Positions 8,189 to 18,418 of a stretch of 64,000 bases of DNA are shown one piece after another. The stretch's first letter is position 1. The number at the start of each line of letters is the position of its first letter. This DNA comes from PALSA-1006 sp041660815. GTDB taxonomy: Bacteria; Pseudomonadota; Gammaproteobacteria; Burkholderiales; Gallionellaceae. The notes under the pieces were generated by a model. It was not told where the DNA came from. It did not search any database and worked only from the letters and a program-made list of their open reading frames with translations. A program made the translations under genes and the position numbers. The DNA is taken from positions 62,001 to 126,000 of the forward strand of contig JBAZVN010000010.1 in the NCBI GenBank assembly GCA_041660815.1, read 5' to 3'.

Positions 8189-9109
8189 TTAAACGTGATC
8201 CAGCCAGTCGCTATGCTGCGAATTTTTTCCGCTCACAATATCAAAAAACAGGGCTTGCAATTTGGTAGTGATCGGTCCGCGCGAGCCGCAACCGATGGTG
8301 CGGTTGTCCAGCTCGCGAATCGGCGTAACCTCGGCTGCTGTGCCGGTGAAGAAAGCTTCATCCGCGCAATACACTTCATCGCGGGTGATGCGTTTTTCAA
8401 TCAGCTCAATACCCAGTTCTTTTGCCAGCGTAATGATTGAATCGCGGGTAATACCTTCCAGGCAGGAAGTCAGATCGGGGGTGTAAAGTTTGCCTTTTTT
8501 TACGATAAAAATATTCTCGCCTGCACCCTCGGCCACGTAGCCATCCACGTCCAGCAGTAACGCTTCATCGTAGCCGTCGTGCGCGACTTCCTGATGCGCC
8601 AAAATCGAATTGGTATAAGTGCCCACCGATTTGGACCGGCACATATTGATGTTGACATGGTGGCGTGTAAAGCTGGAAGTTTTAACGCGGATCCCTTTGG
8701 CCATGCCTTCCTCACCCAGATACGCACCCCACGGCCATGCGGCAACCGCGACGTGTGTGCTGATTGCTGTTGCCGCAATACCCATTGCCTCGGAACCATA
8801 AAACACAATCGGACGGATATAGCAGGATTCCAGCTTGTTGGCGCGCACCACTTCGCGTTGTGCTTCCATCAGGGTTTCTTTATCAAACGGCATGTTCATT
8901 TTAAAGATATACGCCGAATTGAACAGTCGATCCGTATGCTCTTTCAGGCGAAAAATTGCTGTGCCGCTGGTGGTTTTGTAGGCACGCACCCCTTCAAATA
9001 CGCCCATGCCGTAATGCAAAGTATGGGTAAGAACGTGGGTGGTAGCTTCGCGCCAAGGGACGAGCTTGCCGTCGTGCCAGATAAAGCCGTCGCGGTCAGA
9101 CATGGACAT
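8189..9109 (-). CDS. ilvE: Branched-chain amino acid aminotransferase
   Basis: A 306-residue fold-type IV PLP enzyme that transfers the amino group between glutamate and the keto acids of leucine, isoleucine and valine. The Schiff-base lysine is in CRSKSVGTYTNS (about residue 160), the fold-IV signature is EGAGENIFIVKKGKLYTP, and the N-terminal substrate strand is THTLHYGMGVFEGVRAY. Length and motifs fit IlvE of the 300-310 residue class. It is the first gene of an ilvE, zinc finger, waaF run, about 70 bp downstream of glnE on the same strand. Confidence 0.95.
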   Translation of the reverse strand: MSMSDRDGFIWHDGKLVPWREATTHVLTHTLHYGMGVFEGVRAYKTTSGTAIFRLKEHTDRLFNSAYIFKMNMPFDKETLMEAQREVVRANKLESCYIRPIVFYGSEAMGIAATAISTHVAVAAWPWGAYLGEEGMAKGIRVKTSSFTRHHVNINMCRSKSVGTYTNSILAHQEVAHDGYDEALLLDVDGYVAEGAGENIFIVKKGKLYTPDLTSCLEGITRDSIITLAKELGIELIEKRITRDEVYCADEAFFTGTAAEVTPIRELDNRTIGCGSRGPITTKLQALFFDIVSGKNSQHSDWLDHV

Positions 9110-9177
9110 GGTGGGGATCCTTAGTTATTTTAGAGTGGTGAATACAGAAAGCGCGATTCTAGCGTGTCTTGGATGTT

Positions 9178-11892
9178 TTATGAAGTGCCGCTTGAATTAT
9201 TTTCCAGCAATATTCCCCATAATTCCAAAACTGGTGCAATATCGATCTCCTCTTGCGGAATTCTACTAACTAATTGATTATTAAGTCTTATTTTGTGCTG
9301 CAGGCGGCGCAGATTGCGATAGATGTCGCGTACAGCGTGGCTTAGTTCGGCCGGAATTAATTTCAATTTTGCAGCGCTATCCAATAGCGCAAGGTTACCG
9401 CTGTTGGCCGTGAGTTCAGGATGGGCTGCCGCGTGCGCGAGAACCAGATATTGCACCATAAATTCAATATCCACCATGCCGCCACGGTCGTGTTTGATAT
9501 CGAACAAAGCACTTTTGTTGGGGTGGCCATCGTGCATTTTTTTGCGCATATTGATGACTTCTTCGCGCAAGATCGCGAAGTCTCTGGATTGGCGCAGTAC
9601 CTGTTCGCGGATGCGCTCAAATTGTTGACCGACGTCGGCATTCCCGGCACTGAAGCGGGCGCGGGTGAGCGCTTGATGCTCCCAGACCCAGGCTTGGTGA
9701 GCCTGATAGTCGGAAAATGCGGCCGTACTGCTGACCAATAAGCCGCTGGCACCATTCGGGCGCAGACGCAGATCGGTTTCGTACAGGCGACCCGCCGAAG
9801 TGTAGCTGCTGAGCACCGTGTTAATACGTTGAGCAAGTCTGGCGTAGTTTTCTCCCGCGTCGGGATGATCGTCGTCGAATAAAAATATCAAATCCAAATC
9901 CGAGTCATAACCCAGTTCGCGGCCTCCCAGTTTTCCGTAGGCGATAATGGCAAATTTTGCATCGTCGCGGTGCTTTTTACGCGCATCGCGCCAGCATAAT
10001 TGGATGACATTTTTCAGGATGAGATTGGCCAGATCGCTGAGATGGTCGCTCAGGGTTTCCAGTGGCAGCAAGTCCTGCAAATCCATGGCCAATAACTGAA
10101 AGGTTTGCGCCTGTTTGAAATGGCGCAACAGATCCATTTGGTGTTCCAGATCACCGCTAAATTCCAGTAATTGATTGGCGATTTCAGTATCCAGTTTTCC
10201 CCAATCCGGCGCCCGATAGAATTCGCGTGCATCCAATAATTCATCAAGCAGGCTGGGATGTTGCGCCAGATAGTTACACGCCCATTCGCTGGCACCGGCA
10301 AAACGGGCCAGGCGATCCAGTGTTTGCGGGTGCTCGGTCATAAACGCCAGATAAGTGCTGCGCCGGCTGATTTCATCCAGCAGTTTGAGCAGGCGCGGCA
10401 GTGCGGCATCGCGTTGCGGTAATTCCCGGCAACGCGCAATAAATTGCGGGACAATCTTTTCAATGCGTTGCCTGCTGATCTCGGGTAATTGTTTGTAGCG
10501 GTTGCTGTTGCGCATTTGCACGATCTGTTCGGCCAACGCGGGAGCGGTGGCGAAACCTTGCCCGTCCAGCGCAATCGTAAGGGTATCGGCGCTGAGGTTG
10601 TCGTTCCAAAACGGGCTGGTCACAGGCTCGTCTTGCTGCGTGCTAAATATTTGGCTGAAATGGCGGCTGACGCGTTCGCGGTGGATATTTAATTCGCTCA
10701 ACAGTGAGTTGTAATCGCTAAAGCCCATGCCGCTGGCAAGGATGGCACGGTTGCTTTCATCTTCCGGAATATCCTGGGTTTGCTGATCGTCCAAGTATTG
10801 CAAGCGGTGCTCCAGATTGCGCAGAAAAATATAGGCCTGATTTAATTCTTGTGCGGACTGGCTATCGAGTTGGCCTTTTTCTGCGAGCAGGCGTAGCACA
10901 GCCTGCGTGGGACGAATGCGCAGCGTGGCATCGCGTCCGCCGCGGATCAACTGAAATACTTGCGCGATAAATTCAATTTCACGAATGCCGCCAGGGCCGA
11001 GTTTGATGTTGTTGGCGCGATCACGGCGCTCCACCTCCTGGCGAATTTGCGCGTGGAGTTTGCGCATTGACTCAAAGGCGCCGTAATCCAGATATTTTCG
11101 GAACACAAAAGGTTGCGCAAGGGCCATCAGTTCATTGGCCGGTGCAAAATTTTTCGGGGCGATTACACGCGCTTTGATCCACGCATAGCGTTCCCATTCC
11201 CGGCCTTGCGCTACCAGATATTCCTCCAGCGCGGCAAAACTCATCACCAGTGAACCGCTATCGCCGTAAGGGCGCAAGCGCATATCCACCCGGAATACAT
11301 AGCCGTCAGCAGTTAATTCATTGATTATATTGATTAATTTTCTGCCTGCGCGGCTGAAGAATTCATGATTTCCCAAGCTACGGCCGCCGTTGGTTTCGCC
11401 GTCTTCAGCATAAATAAAAATCAGATCAATATCAGAGGAGACGTTCAGTTCGCCGCCCCCCAATTTGCCCATGCCGATTACCAGCAATTGTTGGACGCTG
11501 CCGGTTTCGGCACCGATGGGGTGGCCAAATTGTTCGGCAAGCGAGTTCACAGAAAAATCCAGTGCGCGTTGCACGGTAATTTCGGCCAGGGCGGTGATGC
11601 AGGACATCACTTCGTCCAGATCGGCCAAGCCACCCAAGTCGCGTAACACAATTTTTAACATGACGCGTTTGCGCAATTCGCGTACCGAGCGGGATAGCTC
11701 TTCCTCGGTGAAGCAGGGCAGAGCCTCCAGCCAGGCATGCAATTCGGCGGCCTGACACGGGCTGGCGAAGTTATTCGCAAGCCAAGCCAGCAAGTCGGGA
11801 CGCGCTTCTGTCAGTCTTTTAAAATAGCGGCTGCAATGCTGCGCACGCTGGGTAAGTGCAGCGAAAGCCAAGTCGGGAATGTTTGTATTCAT
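9178..11892 (-). CDS. glnE: Bifunctional glutamine synthetase adenylyltransferase/adenylyl-removing enzyme
   Basis: A 904-residue GlnE that adds AMP to, or removes it from, glutamine synthetase according to nitrogen status. Two nucleotidyltransferase domains are visible: GMGKLGGGELNVSSDIDLIF in the N-terminal half (adenylyl removal) and YGKLGGRELGYDSDLDLIF in the C-terminal half (adenylylation), each with its Asp-x-Asp metal pair. The linker helices that bind PII lie between and after them. It is slightly shorter than the E. coli protein (946). Its start is 140 bp from that of the divergent yhdP. Confidence 0.95.
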   Translation of the reverse strand: MNTNIPDLAFAALTQRAQHCSRYFKRLTEARPDLLAWLANNFASPCQAAELHAWLEALPCFTEEELSRSVRELRKRVMLKIVLRDLGGLADLDEVMSCITALAEITVQRALDFSVNSLAEQFGHPIGAETGSVQQLLVIGMGKLGGGELNVSSDIDLIFIYAEDGETNGGRSLGNHEFFSRAGRKLINIINELTADGYVFRVDMRLRPYGDSGSLVMSFAALEEYLVAQGREWERYAWIKARVIAPKNFAPANELMALAQPFVFRKYLDYGAFESMRKLHAQIRQEVERRDRANNIKLGPGGIREIEFIAQVFQLIRGGRDATLRIRPTQAVLRLLAEKGQLDSQSAQELNQAYIFLRNLEHRLQYLDDQQTQDIPEDESNRAILASGMGFSDYNSLLSELNIHRERVSRHFSQIFSTQQDEPVTSPFWNDNLSADTLTIALDGQGFATAPALAEQIVQMRNSNRYKQLPEISRQRIEKIVPQFIARCRELPQRDAALPRLLKLLDEISRRSTYLAFMTEHPQTLDRLARFAGASEWACNYLAQHPSLLDELLDAREFYRAPDWGKLDTEIANQLLEFSGDLEHQMDLLRHFKQAQTFQLLAMDLQDLLPLETLSDHLSDLANLILKNVIQLCWRDARKKHRDDAKFAIIAYGKLGGRELGYDSDLDLIFLFDDDHPDAGENYARLAQRINTVLSSYTSAGRLYETDLRLRPNGASGLLVSSTAAFSDYQAHQAWVWEHQALTRARFSAGNADVGQQFERIREQVLRQSRDFAILREEVINMRKKMHDGHPNKSALFDIKHDRGGMVDIEFMVQYLVLAHAAAHPELTANSGNLALLDSAAKLKLIPAELSHAVRDIYRNLRRLQHKIRLNNQLVSRIPQEEIDIAPVLELWGILLENNSSGTS

Positions 11893-11977
11893 GGTGTGCG
11901 GGTTCGGGGTAAAATGACGGCTGTTAACCAGCGAATTATAAGTCTGTTATGTGGTTCTTTTTGAATATCTACAGGGC

Positions 11978-12004
11978 ACCTCTAAAAATTGAATTATTAG
12001 AGGT
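11978..12004. promoter_or_regulatory. Small hairpin between glnE and yhdP
   Basis: An 8-bp perfect inverted repeat, ACCTCTAA and TTAGAGGT, flanks an 11-base AT-rich loop. It lies in the divergent intergenic region 30 bp upstream of the yhdP start and could be an operator or a 5' UTR stem. There is no T-tract, so it is a poor terminator. No factor can be named. Confidence 0.35.
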
Positions 12005-12034
12005 ATCCTATGTGCGTTTTTTTCACTCCCCGGC

Positions 12035-15000
12035 ATGATGCTGAAGTTTTCACGACAATCTATATTTTCACTTTGCTGCCACCTCGGGCACTTCCTTTTT
12101 CTCGTCTTTGTCTCACTGGCTATTGCCGCTTTCTCCCTCATGCTGGGCTTGCGATATTGGATATTGCCGGACATTGAAAAATATCATGGTGAAGTCGTTG
12201 TACTGGCGAGTCGTGCCGTAAATTTACCGGTAACGATTGGCAAAATTCAAGCGGATTGGCGCGGGATACGTCCGCATCTGACCTTTTCAAATGTGCAAAT
12301 TCTGGACGGGCAGGGCAGCAGCGCTCTGGAATTAAAGCGCGTAGAAATCGACGTTTCATGGATGACGCTGCTGGCTCGTGAGTTGCGCCTGAAATCTTTG
12401 CAAGTTGATGATCCTGAAGTAATTATTCGTCGCGATGCACAGGGAATATTACATGTGGCGGGCTTGCAAATAGACCGGCGGGGGGGCGATTCAAAGGCAG
12501 CCGATTGGCTGTTGCATCAGTCCACAATCGTGGTGCGCAATGGCCGGATTGTCTGGTTGGATGAGTTAAATAATCGACCCGAATTGCAACTGAACCGGCT
12601 GGAGTTGCGCGTGGAAAATCGCGGCAAGCATCACCGTTTTGCCGCGCATATTTCGCCTCTTTCCACGTTATCGAGTTTGATTGATTTGCGCGGCGATTTG
12701 GCGGGAAAAAGTTTTGCGGATTTGAGCGCCTGGAAAGGCGAGCTATTTGCGCAGATCAATCAGGCCAATGTGACTGCATGGGGAGCTTGGTTGATTTTGC
12801 CGGATAAATTAAAGCATGCCAAGGGCGGCGCGCGGGCATGGCTGGAGGTTGAAGCGGGGGCTATCAAGCGTATTACAGCAGATGTAGATTTGGGCGCGGT
12901 ACAAAGTCGCTTTGCCGACGACTTGCCCATCCTGAATTTATCCGATTTGCGCGGACGCCTGGGTTGGAGTCAGGCTGAACAGAGTATGGAATTTTCCACC
13001 CGGAAATTAACCCTGCAAACTGAAAATGGCTTCACTATAAAGCCTACGGATATCTTTTTTCGTTATAAAAAAAATAAAAATAATCAAGCGGATAAATTTG
13101 AATTTAAAGTCAATGCGTTTGAGTTGAGTGATATAGCCGCGTTGGTAGAATACTTGCCGGTTGAGCAGACTGTCAGGCAGAATCTGCTGGATTATTCGCC
13201 GCGCGGACACGTTGAGGATGTCAGCGTGTTATGGCAGGGTGACAGTATCAGTCAGGCTAATTTTGCGGTCAAAGCCCAATTCGAGAAAATTTCCACGCGT
13301 GCCGTGGGTCCTATTCCCGGGGTGGAAAATCTGAGTGGAAATTTTAGCGGCAGTGACAGCGGGGGAAATATTTCACTGAATTCCCCGCAATTTAAGCTGG
13401 ACGCTCCGGCGCTACTCTTGCAGCCGCTCAAGTTCAATACTTTTTCGGTGCAGGCGAGTTGGCTGCGCAAACAAAAAGACTGGGTGCTAAGCCTGAACAA
13501 GTTTGCGCTGGCGAATGAAGATTTGGCGGGCACGGCTTATGGCGGTTTTCAAACGAGCGCAGACAGTCCCGGAATTGCCGATGTGACGCTAAATTTAACG
13601 CGGGCATCGGTGCGCAGCGCGGTGCGCTATCTTCCCAAAGAATTTATCGGAGCAGATGCGATGACCTGGTTGCAGTCCGGTTTGGCCGGCGGCGAAGCTA
13701 ATGAGGTTTATTTGCGCCTGCGCGGGAATTTGAATGATTTTCCTTTCCCGGAAAATAAACAAGGAATTTTTCAAGTTAAAGCAAAAGCGCACGACGTCAT
13801 TATTGATTACGACAAAGCATGGCCGCGTGTGGAAAAAGCGGTTGCTAGCCTGCTGATTGAAGGACGCCGTTTGCAGGTGGATTCAAATTACGCAATATTG
13901 GCGGGTGCGCAAGCACAGCGGGTGCAAGTCAGTATTCCGGATTTGCTTGCGGATGAATTGCTCCTGCAAATTCGCGGCGAGAGTAAAGATGAAACCCGGC
14001 ACGCTTTAAATTTTATTCGCCACAGTCCGGTGCGCGAGTACATCAACGGCTTTACGGACAATACCCAGGCAAAAGGAACCGGAAAATTAAACTTGCAAGT
14101 GGATATTCCGCTGAGTGCCAAACCGGCAAAGTTAACTGGGAAATATCATTTTGATGCAAATGAAATTAGTCTGGATAAATATATTCCCTTGGCGCAGAAG
14201 GTGACAGGGGATTTGATCTTTACCGAATCCACCTTGCAAGCCGACAAGATTGACGCGCAAATTTTGGGCGGTCCTGCCACGATTGACATGCAAACCGCGC
14301 CGGGGGGAGAGTTGAAAGTAAAGGCGCAGGGAAAGATAAATGTTGAAGCGTGGCGCAATATGGATACCGCGCCCTGGTTGCATTCATTGCAGGGAAATAC
14401 CGATTGGTTAGCTGACATTTCATTGAATGGGAAGCAGTTTTCTGTTGTTGTTACTTCAAATTTAACCGGGCTTAGTTCCGCTCTGCCGGCGCCGTTAGCC
14501 AAACATACTCATGACAGTTTCCCGGTGAAATTGGAATTAAGAAGTGCCAGTGACACCCAGGATGTAATGTGGTTGCAGCTGGGTAATTTGGCCAGTGCGC
14601 GCATGGTGCGGTTGGCCGATAAAAATGGTGAACGCAACATTAAGCGCGGTTACATACATTTCGGGTCACCGCGACGCATTCAGGACCGCGATGGTATCTG
14701 GGTGAGCGGCAATATTCCGTTGATTTCTTTGGAGGGCTGGTCAGGTTTATTGTCCGGTGAAAATGCGACATCGGCCGGGTTGCCCGAGGTGAATGGCTTT
14801 GATGTTAATGTTAAAAAGATTGTTGGATATGACAATATAATCAATAAGTTAAATATTCACGGGCGGAGCAAGAATGGAACGGTTTCCGCGCAAGTCTCCG
14901 CAGATGACCTGAATGGTGAAATTTCATGGTTTTCGCAGGGGAGTGGAAAGTTGGTTGCGCGTTTAAAAAATGTCGCATGGGGCGAGAAATTAAACGAAGA

Positions 15001-15880
15001 AAAAGCCAGTTCAACTCCAGCCAAGGCAGGTAAATTAGATGAAAATGTGACGACGATTCCGGTTATTGACGTGGCTATTGAAAATTTTTCATACAAGGGA
15101 AAAACGCTGGGACAAATTGAATTTCACGCCAGCCAATTTGATCAAGACCTTCTGTTGAATCACTTTCGGTTGACCAATGCGGATAGCGTTTTGGTAATGA
15201 ATGGCAAATGGAGCAAGGAGCCGGTGCAAACGCACATCGTTGCGAATCTTACTATTAACGATGCGGGGCGGGCTTTGGAACGTGTTGGTTACCCAAATAG
15301 TGTAAAAAATGGCAAAGGAATTTTGTCCTGCGATTTGGTGTGGAATGGTGCACCGGATGAGATGGAGTGGTCCAAAGTGGACGGACATGTAAATTTAAAA
15401 ATGAGCAAGGGACAGTTTTTAAAGCTTGATCCGGGCGCGGGGAAATTACTCAGTGTGTTAAGTTTACAAACCTTGCCAAAGCGGGTGGCGCTTGATTTTA
15501 ATGATGTGTTTAGCAAGGGTTTTGAGTTTGATGCAATTACTGGCGTTGCACAAATGCGTCAGGGCGTTGTGATGACCGATGATTTCAAAATAAACGGATC
15601 TTCTGCCCAGGTGACGTTGGCAGGACAGGTAGATGTGGTCAGAGAAACGCAGAGTTTGCGCGTTAAGGTAATGCCCACCATCGGTGATAGTGTTTCGCTG
15701 TTGGCCTTTGCAGCGGGACCTGCAGTGGGCGCCGGGGTGTATATTGCCAATAAATTATTGCGTGATCCCCTCGATAAACTGGTGTCATTTGAATACAATG
15801 TTAGCGGGAGTTGGGTCGATCCGAATGTTGAAAAGATTCGTCAGGCTCCAATTTCGCCCGGTGACAATTCCAATAATTAA
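12035..15880 (+). CDS. yhdP: YhdP-family AsmA-like inter-membrane lipid transport protein
   Basis: A 1281-residue protein with one N-terminal membrane helix (about residues 12-35) and a long periplasmic repeat of beta-rich AsmA-like sequence to the end. Large bridge-like proteins of this type (TIGR02099/YhdP) are known to carry phospholipids between inner and outer membrane. The C-terminal segment MPTIGDSVSLLAFAAGPAVG and the closing VSGSWVDPNVEKI are typical of YhdP. The neighbours nitrilase and tldD match the yhdP-nit-tldD order seen in many beta- and gammaproteobacteria. The ATG used has a weak ribosome site, but any later start would remove the membrane anchor. Confidence 0.9.
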   Translation: MMLKFSRQSIFSLCCHLGHFLFLVFVSLAIAAFSLMLGLRYWILPDIEKYHGEVVVLASRAVNLPVTIGKIQADWRGIRPHLTFSNVQILDGQGSSALELKRVEIDVSWMTLLARELRLKSLQVDDPEVIIRRDAQGILHVAGLQIDRRGGDSKAADWLLHQSTIVVRNGRIVWLDELNNRPELQLNRLELRVENRGKHHRFAAHISPLSTLSSLIDLRGDLAGKSFADLSAWKGELFAQINQANVTAWGAWLILPDKLKHAKGGARAWLEVEAGAIKRITADVDLGAVQSRFADDLPILNLSDLRGRLGWSQAEQSMEFSTRKLTLQTENGFTIKPTDIFFRYKKNKNNQADKFEFKVNAFELSDIAALVEYLPVEQTVRQNLLDYSPRGHVEDVSVLWQGDSISQANFAVKAQFEKISTRAVGPIPGVENLSGNFSGSDSGGNISLNSPQFKLDAPALLLQPLKFNTFSVQASWLRKQKDWVLSLNKFALANEDLAGTAYGGFQTSADSPGIADVTLNLTRASVRSAVRYLPKEFIGADAMTWLQSGLAGGEANEVYLRLRGNLNDFPFPENKQGIFQVKAKAHDVIIDYDKAWPRVEKAVASLLIEGRRLQVDSNYAILAGAQAQRVQVSIPDLLADELLLQIRGESKDETRHALNFIRHSPVREYINGFTDNTQAKGTGKLNLQVDIPLSAKPAKLTGKYHFDANEISLDKYIPLAQKVTGDLIFTESTLQADKIDAQILGGPATIDMQTAPGGELKVKAQGKINVEAWRNMDTAPWLHSLQGNTDWLADISLNGKQFSVVVTSNLTGLSSALPAPLAKHTHDSFPVKLELRSASDTQDVMWLQLGNLASARMVRLADKNGERNIKRGYIHFGSPRRIQDRDGIWVSGNIPLISLEGWSGLLSGENATSAGLPEVNGFDVNVKKIVGYDNIINKLNIHGRSKNGTVSAQVSADDLNGEISWFSQGSGKLVARLKNVAWGEKLNEEKASSTPAKAGKLDENVTTIPVIDVAIENFSYKGKTLGQIEFHASQFDQDLLLNHFRLTNADSVLVMNGKWSKEPVQTHIVANLTINDAGRALERVGYPNSVKNGKGILSCDLVWNGAPDEMEWSKVDGHVNLKMSKGQFLKLDPGAGKLLSVLSLQTLPKRVALDFNDVFSKGFEFDAITGVAQMRQGVVMTDDFKINGSSAQVTLAGQVDVVRETQSLRVKVMPTIGDSVSLLAFAAGPAVGAGVYIANKLLRDPLDKLVSFEYNVSGSWVDPNVEKIRQAPISPGDNSNN

Positions 15881-15903
15881 TTTTACTGAAAGTCGTGGTC
15901 AAC

Positions 15904-16764
15904 ATGTCTAGTAATAATTCCACTCAGGCGAGTGTCGTTCATCTTCAAAAACCTTTCAGGGTAGCCGCTGTGCAGATGGCTTCGGGACCGAAAATTCCGG
16001 GTAACTTAAACGAAGCACGCAGATTGATTGAAAAAGCCGCACTGCAGGGGGCAAAGTTGGTGGTTTTGCCCGAATTTTTTGCCATTATGGGCATGGCAGA
16101 GACCGATAAAATTGACATCTGCGAACAGCCGGGTGAAGGTCAGATTCAAGCTTTTTTGAGTGAAACTGCACGTCAATTTAAGGTGTGGTTGGTGGGAGGT
16201 TCAATTCCGCTGGTCGCCAGTGTGCCGCATAAAGTGCGCAATAGCTGTCTGGTTTATAACGATCAGGGCGAGCAAGTGGCGCGCTACGACAAGATGCATT
16301 TGTTTAATTTGGACTTGGGGGATGAGCAATATCACGAGGATGAGACCATCGAAGCGGGAAACCAAGTCGTGGTGGTGGATTCGCCTTATGGCCGAATCGG
16401 TTTGGCAATTTGTTACGATTTACGTTTTCCGGAATTATTCCGCGCCATGACCGATGTAGATATTATCGTACTGCCCGCCGCATTTACGGCGACCACCGGC
16501 AAAGTGCATTGGGAAACGTTGGTGCGTGCACGTGCTATTGAAAATTTAACTTATGTGATCGCCGCTGCTCAGGGGGGGTATCACGTCAATGGACGGGAAA
16601 CGCACGGCCACAGCATGATTGTTGATCCTTGGGGGAGAATCCTGGATCAGTTAATGCGCAGCTCGGGCATTGTGGTGGCGGAAATTAATCCCGCTTATCA
16701 AGCCAGCTTGCGTTCCAGTTTGCCCGTTTTGTCGCACCGAACTTTGTTTTGCCAACCCCGGTAA
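15904..16764 (+). CDS. Carbon-nitrogen hydrolase (Nit-type amidase, likely deaminated-glutathione amidase)
   Basis: A nitrilase-superfamily amidase of 286 residues. The catalytic triad is visible: Glu in LVVLPEFFAIMG, Lys in RYDKMHLFNLDLGD and Cys in GLAICYDLRFPELFR. These motifs place it in the Nit1/Nit2 branch, whose members hydrolyse deaminated glutathione as metabolite repair. The start is ambiguous: a GTG at 15895 lies in frame nine bases before this ATG. It sits between yhdP (23 bp) and tldD (9 bp) and is surely in one operon with tldD. The exact substrate is inferred from the family. Confidence 0.88.
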   Translation: MSSNNSTQASVVHLQKPFRVAAVQMASGPKIPGNLNEARRLIEKAALQGAKLVVLPEFFAIMGMAETDKIDICEQPGEGQIQAFLSETARQFKVWLVGGSIPLVASVPHKVRNSCLVYNDQGEQVARYDKMHLFNLDLGDEQYHEDETIEAGNQVVVVDSPYGRIGLAICYDLRFPELFRAMTDVDIIVLPAAFTATTGKVHWETLVRARAIENLTYVIAAAQGGYHVNGRETHGHSMIVDPWGRILDQLMRSSGIVVAEINPAYQASLRSSLPVLSHRTLFCQPR

Positions 16765-16773
16765 TTTATCTAC

Positions 16774-18213
16774 ATGAGTAATTCTTCTTTTGAACTGGCG
16801 CAGCAATCGTTACTGCTCGCGCATGGCCTGAATGTTAATCAGTTAAGCGGTATCTTTTCCAAGATGATGACACATCGTGTTGATTATGCAGACTTATATT
16901 TTCAATATGGACGTGCGGAAAGTTGGTCTCTGGAGGAGGGTATTGTTAAATCCGGTAGCTTTAGCATCGATCAGGGGGTGGGGGTAAGAGCCGTCAGCGG
17001 CGAGAAAACCGCCTTCGCGTATTCCGATGATATTAGTCTGGCCGCCTTGGAAAGCGCCGCTTTAACGACGCGCGCCATTGCCCGTCAAGGCAAAACTAAG
17101 ACGGCACCACTGTTGCGTGCGGGCAAAGCACACGATCTATATTTGCCGCATGATCCGATTGCCAGTTTGGATGCCGCCAGCAAAGTAGCGTTGCTGGAAA
17201 GACTGGAAAAATATGCCCGCGCACTTGACCCGCGCGTTTCGCAAGTGATGGCAGGTTTGGCGGGAGAATACGAAGTGGTGCTGGTGGCGCGCAGCGATGG
17301 TTTGCTGAATGCGGATATTCGTCCTTTGGTACGCCTGTCCTTGCAAGTGATCGTGGAAAGCAACGGCAAGCGCGAACAGGGTTCAGCGGGCGGCGGCGGG
17401 CGTTTTGATTATGCGTATTTTAGCGATGAAATTTTACAGCGTTATGCCCGGGAAGCCGTACATCAGGCGGTTATCGCGTTGGATGCGCGCCCCGCACCGG
17501 CGGGCAGCATGACCGTGGTATTGGGTTCTGGTTGGCCGGGTATTCTGTTGCATGAGGCGGTGGGACACGGCTTGGAAGGTGACTTTAACCGCAAAGGCAG
17601 CTCGGCTTTTTCCGGCAGAGTAGGCGAGCGTGTGGCGGCAAAAGGCGTGACCGTGGTGGATGACGGCACGATCGTGGACAGACGCGGTTCGCTCAATATG
17701 GATGACGAAGGCAATCCCACCCAGCGCACCGTGTTGATCGAAGACGGTATTTTGCGCGGCTACCTGCAAGACACCATGAATGCGCGGTTGATGGGCGTTC
17801 CCATCACCGGAAATGCGCGCCGCGAATCGTTCGCGCACCTGCCGATTCCGCGCATGACCAACACCATGATGATGAACGGCGACAAAACCAAAGAAGAAAT
17901 TATCGCCTCGGTGAAGCACGGTCTGTATGCGGCTAACTTTGGCGGCGGGCAAGTGGATATCACCAGCGGTAAATTTGTATTTTCCACCACCGAAGCTTAC
18001 ATGATCGAAGACGGCAAAGTGACTTATCCCGTGAAAGGTGCCACGCTCATCGGCAACGGCCCCGAAGCTTTGACGCACATCAGCATGGTGGGCAATGATC
18101 TGGCGCTCGACCCGGGTGTGGGAACCTGTGGCAAAGAGGGCCAGAGCGTTCCGGTCGGGGTTGGGCAACCGACGATTAGAATTGAAGGGTTGGTGGTGGG
18201 GGGGACTGCGTAG
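16774..18213 (+). CDS. tldD: Metalloprotease TldD
   Basis: A 479-residue zinc protease subunit that with TldE/PmbA forms a heterodimer degrading unfolded peptides, and that acts on microcin B17 and CcdA in enterobacteria. The zinc motif HEAVGHGLEGDF lies at about residue 259, and the conserved C-terminal run GPEALTHISMVGNDLALDPG is intact. The length equals the family norm. The partner pmbA is not in this window. It follows the amidase by nine bases. No obvious terminator is seen in the 205 bp between it and the selO stop. Confidence 0.95.
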   Translation: MSNSSFELAQQSLLLAHGLNVNQLSGIFSKMMTHRVDYADLYFQYGRAESWSLEEGIVKSGSFSIDQGVGVRAVSGEKTAFAYSDDISLAALESAALTTRAIARQGKTKTAPLLRAGKAHDLYLPHDPIASLDAASKVALLERLEKYARALDPRVSQVMAGLAGEYEVVLVARSDGLLNADIRPLVRLSLQVIVESNGKREQGSAGGGGRFDYAYFSDEILQRYAREAVHQAVIALDARPAPAGSMTVVLGSGWPGILLHEAVGHGLEGDFNRKGSSAFSGRVGERVAAKGVTVVDDGTIVDRRGSLNMDDEGNPTQRTVLIEDGILRGYLQDTMNARLMGVPITGNARRESFAHLPIPRMTNTMMMNGDKTKEEIIASVKHGLYAANFGGGQVDITSGKFVFSTTEAYMIEDGKVTYPVKGATLIGNGPEALTHISMVGNDLALDPGVGTCGKEGQSVPVGVGQPTIRIEGLVVGGTA

Positions 18214-18418
18214 GCTTGCCCAAATAGCCTAGTCATCTATAATTATTCAATAAAAACAATATGTTGGTATAACTCCCTGCCTCCCCCGAAAGCGGGAACT
18301 GCAAGTCGATATAACCGTTTGCTTATCCGTGTTGAACGCCTTGAGGGGAATTGTTGCCACTGGTTTAAGTGCGCCAGTTTCCAGTCCTCAATACTAATGA
18401 GTTGCTTAAATACCGTGG

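Noticed and set aside
17434..18168. Long antisense frame of 244 codons opposite tldD
   Set aside because: It mirrors the codon structure of the well-supported tldD gene, is rich in His and Arg as such shadows usually are, and has no ribosome site.
18214..18418. Possible terminator or small gene between tldD and selO
   Set aside because: Only a short imperfect CCCCCG/CGGGA stem without a T-tract is seen, and no frame has coding support.
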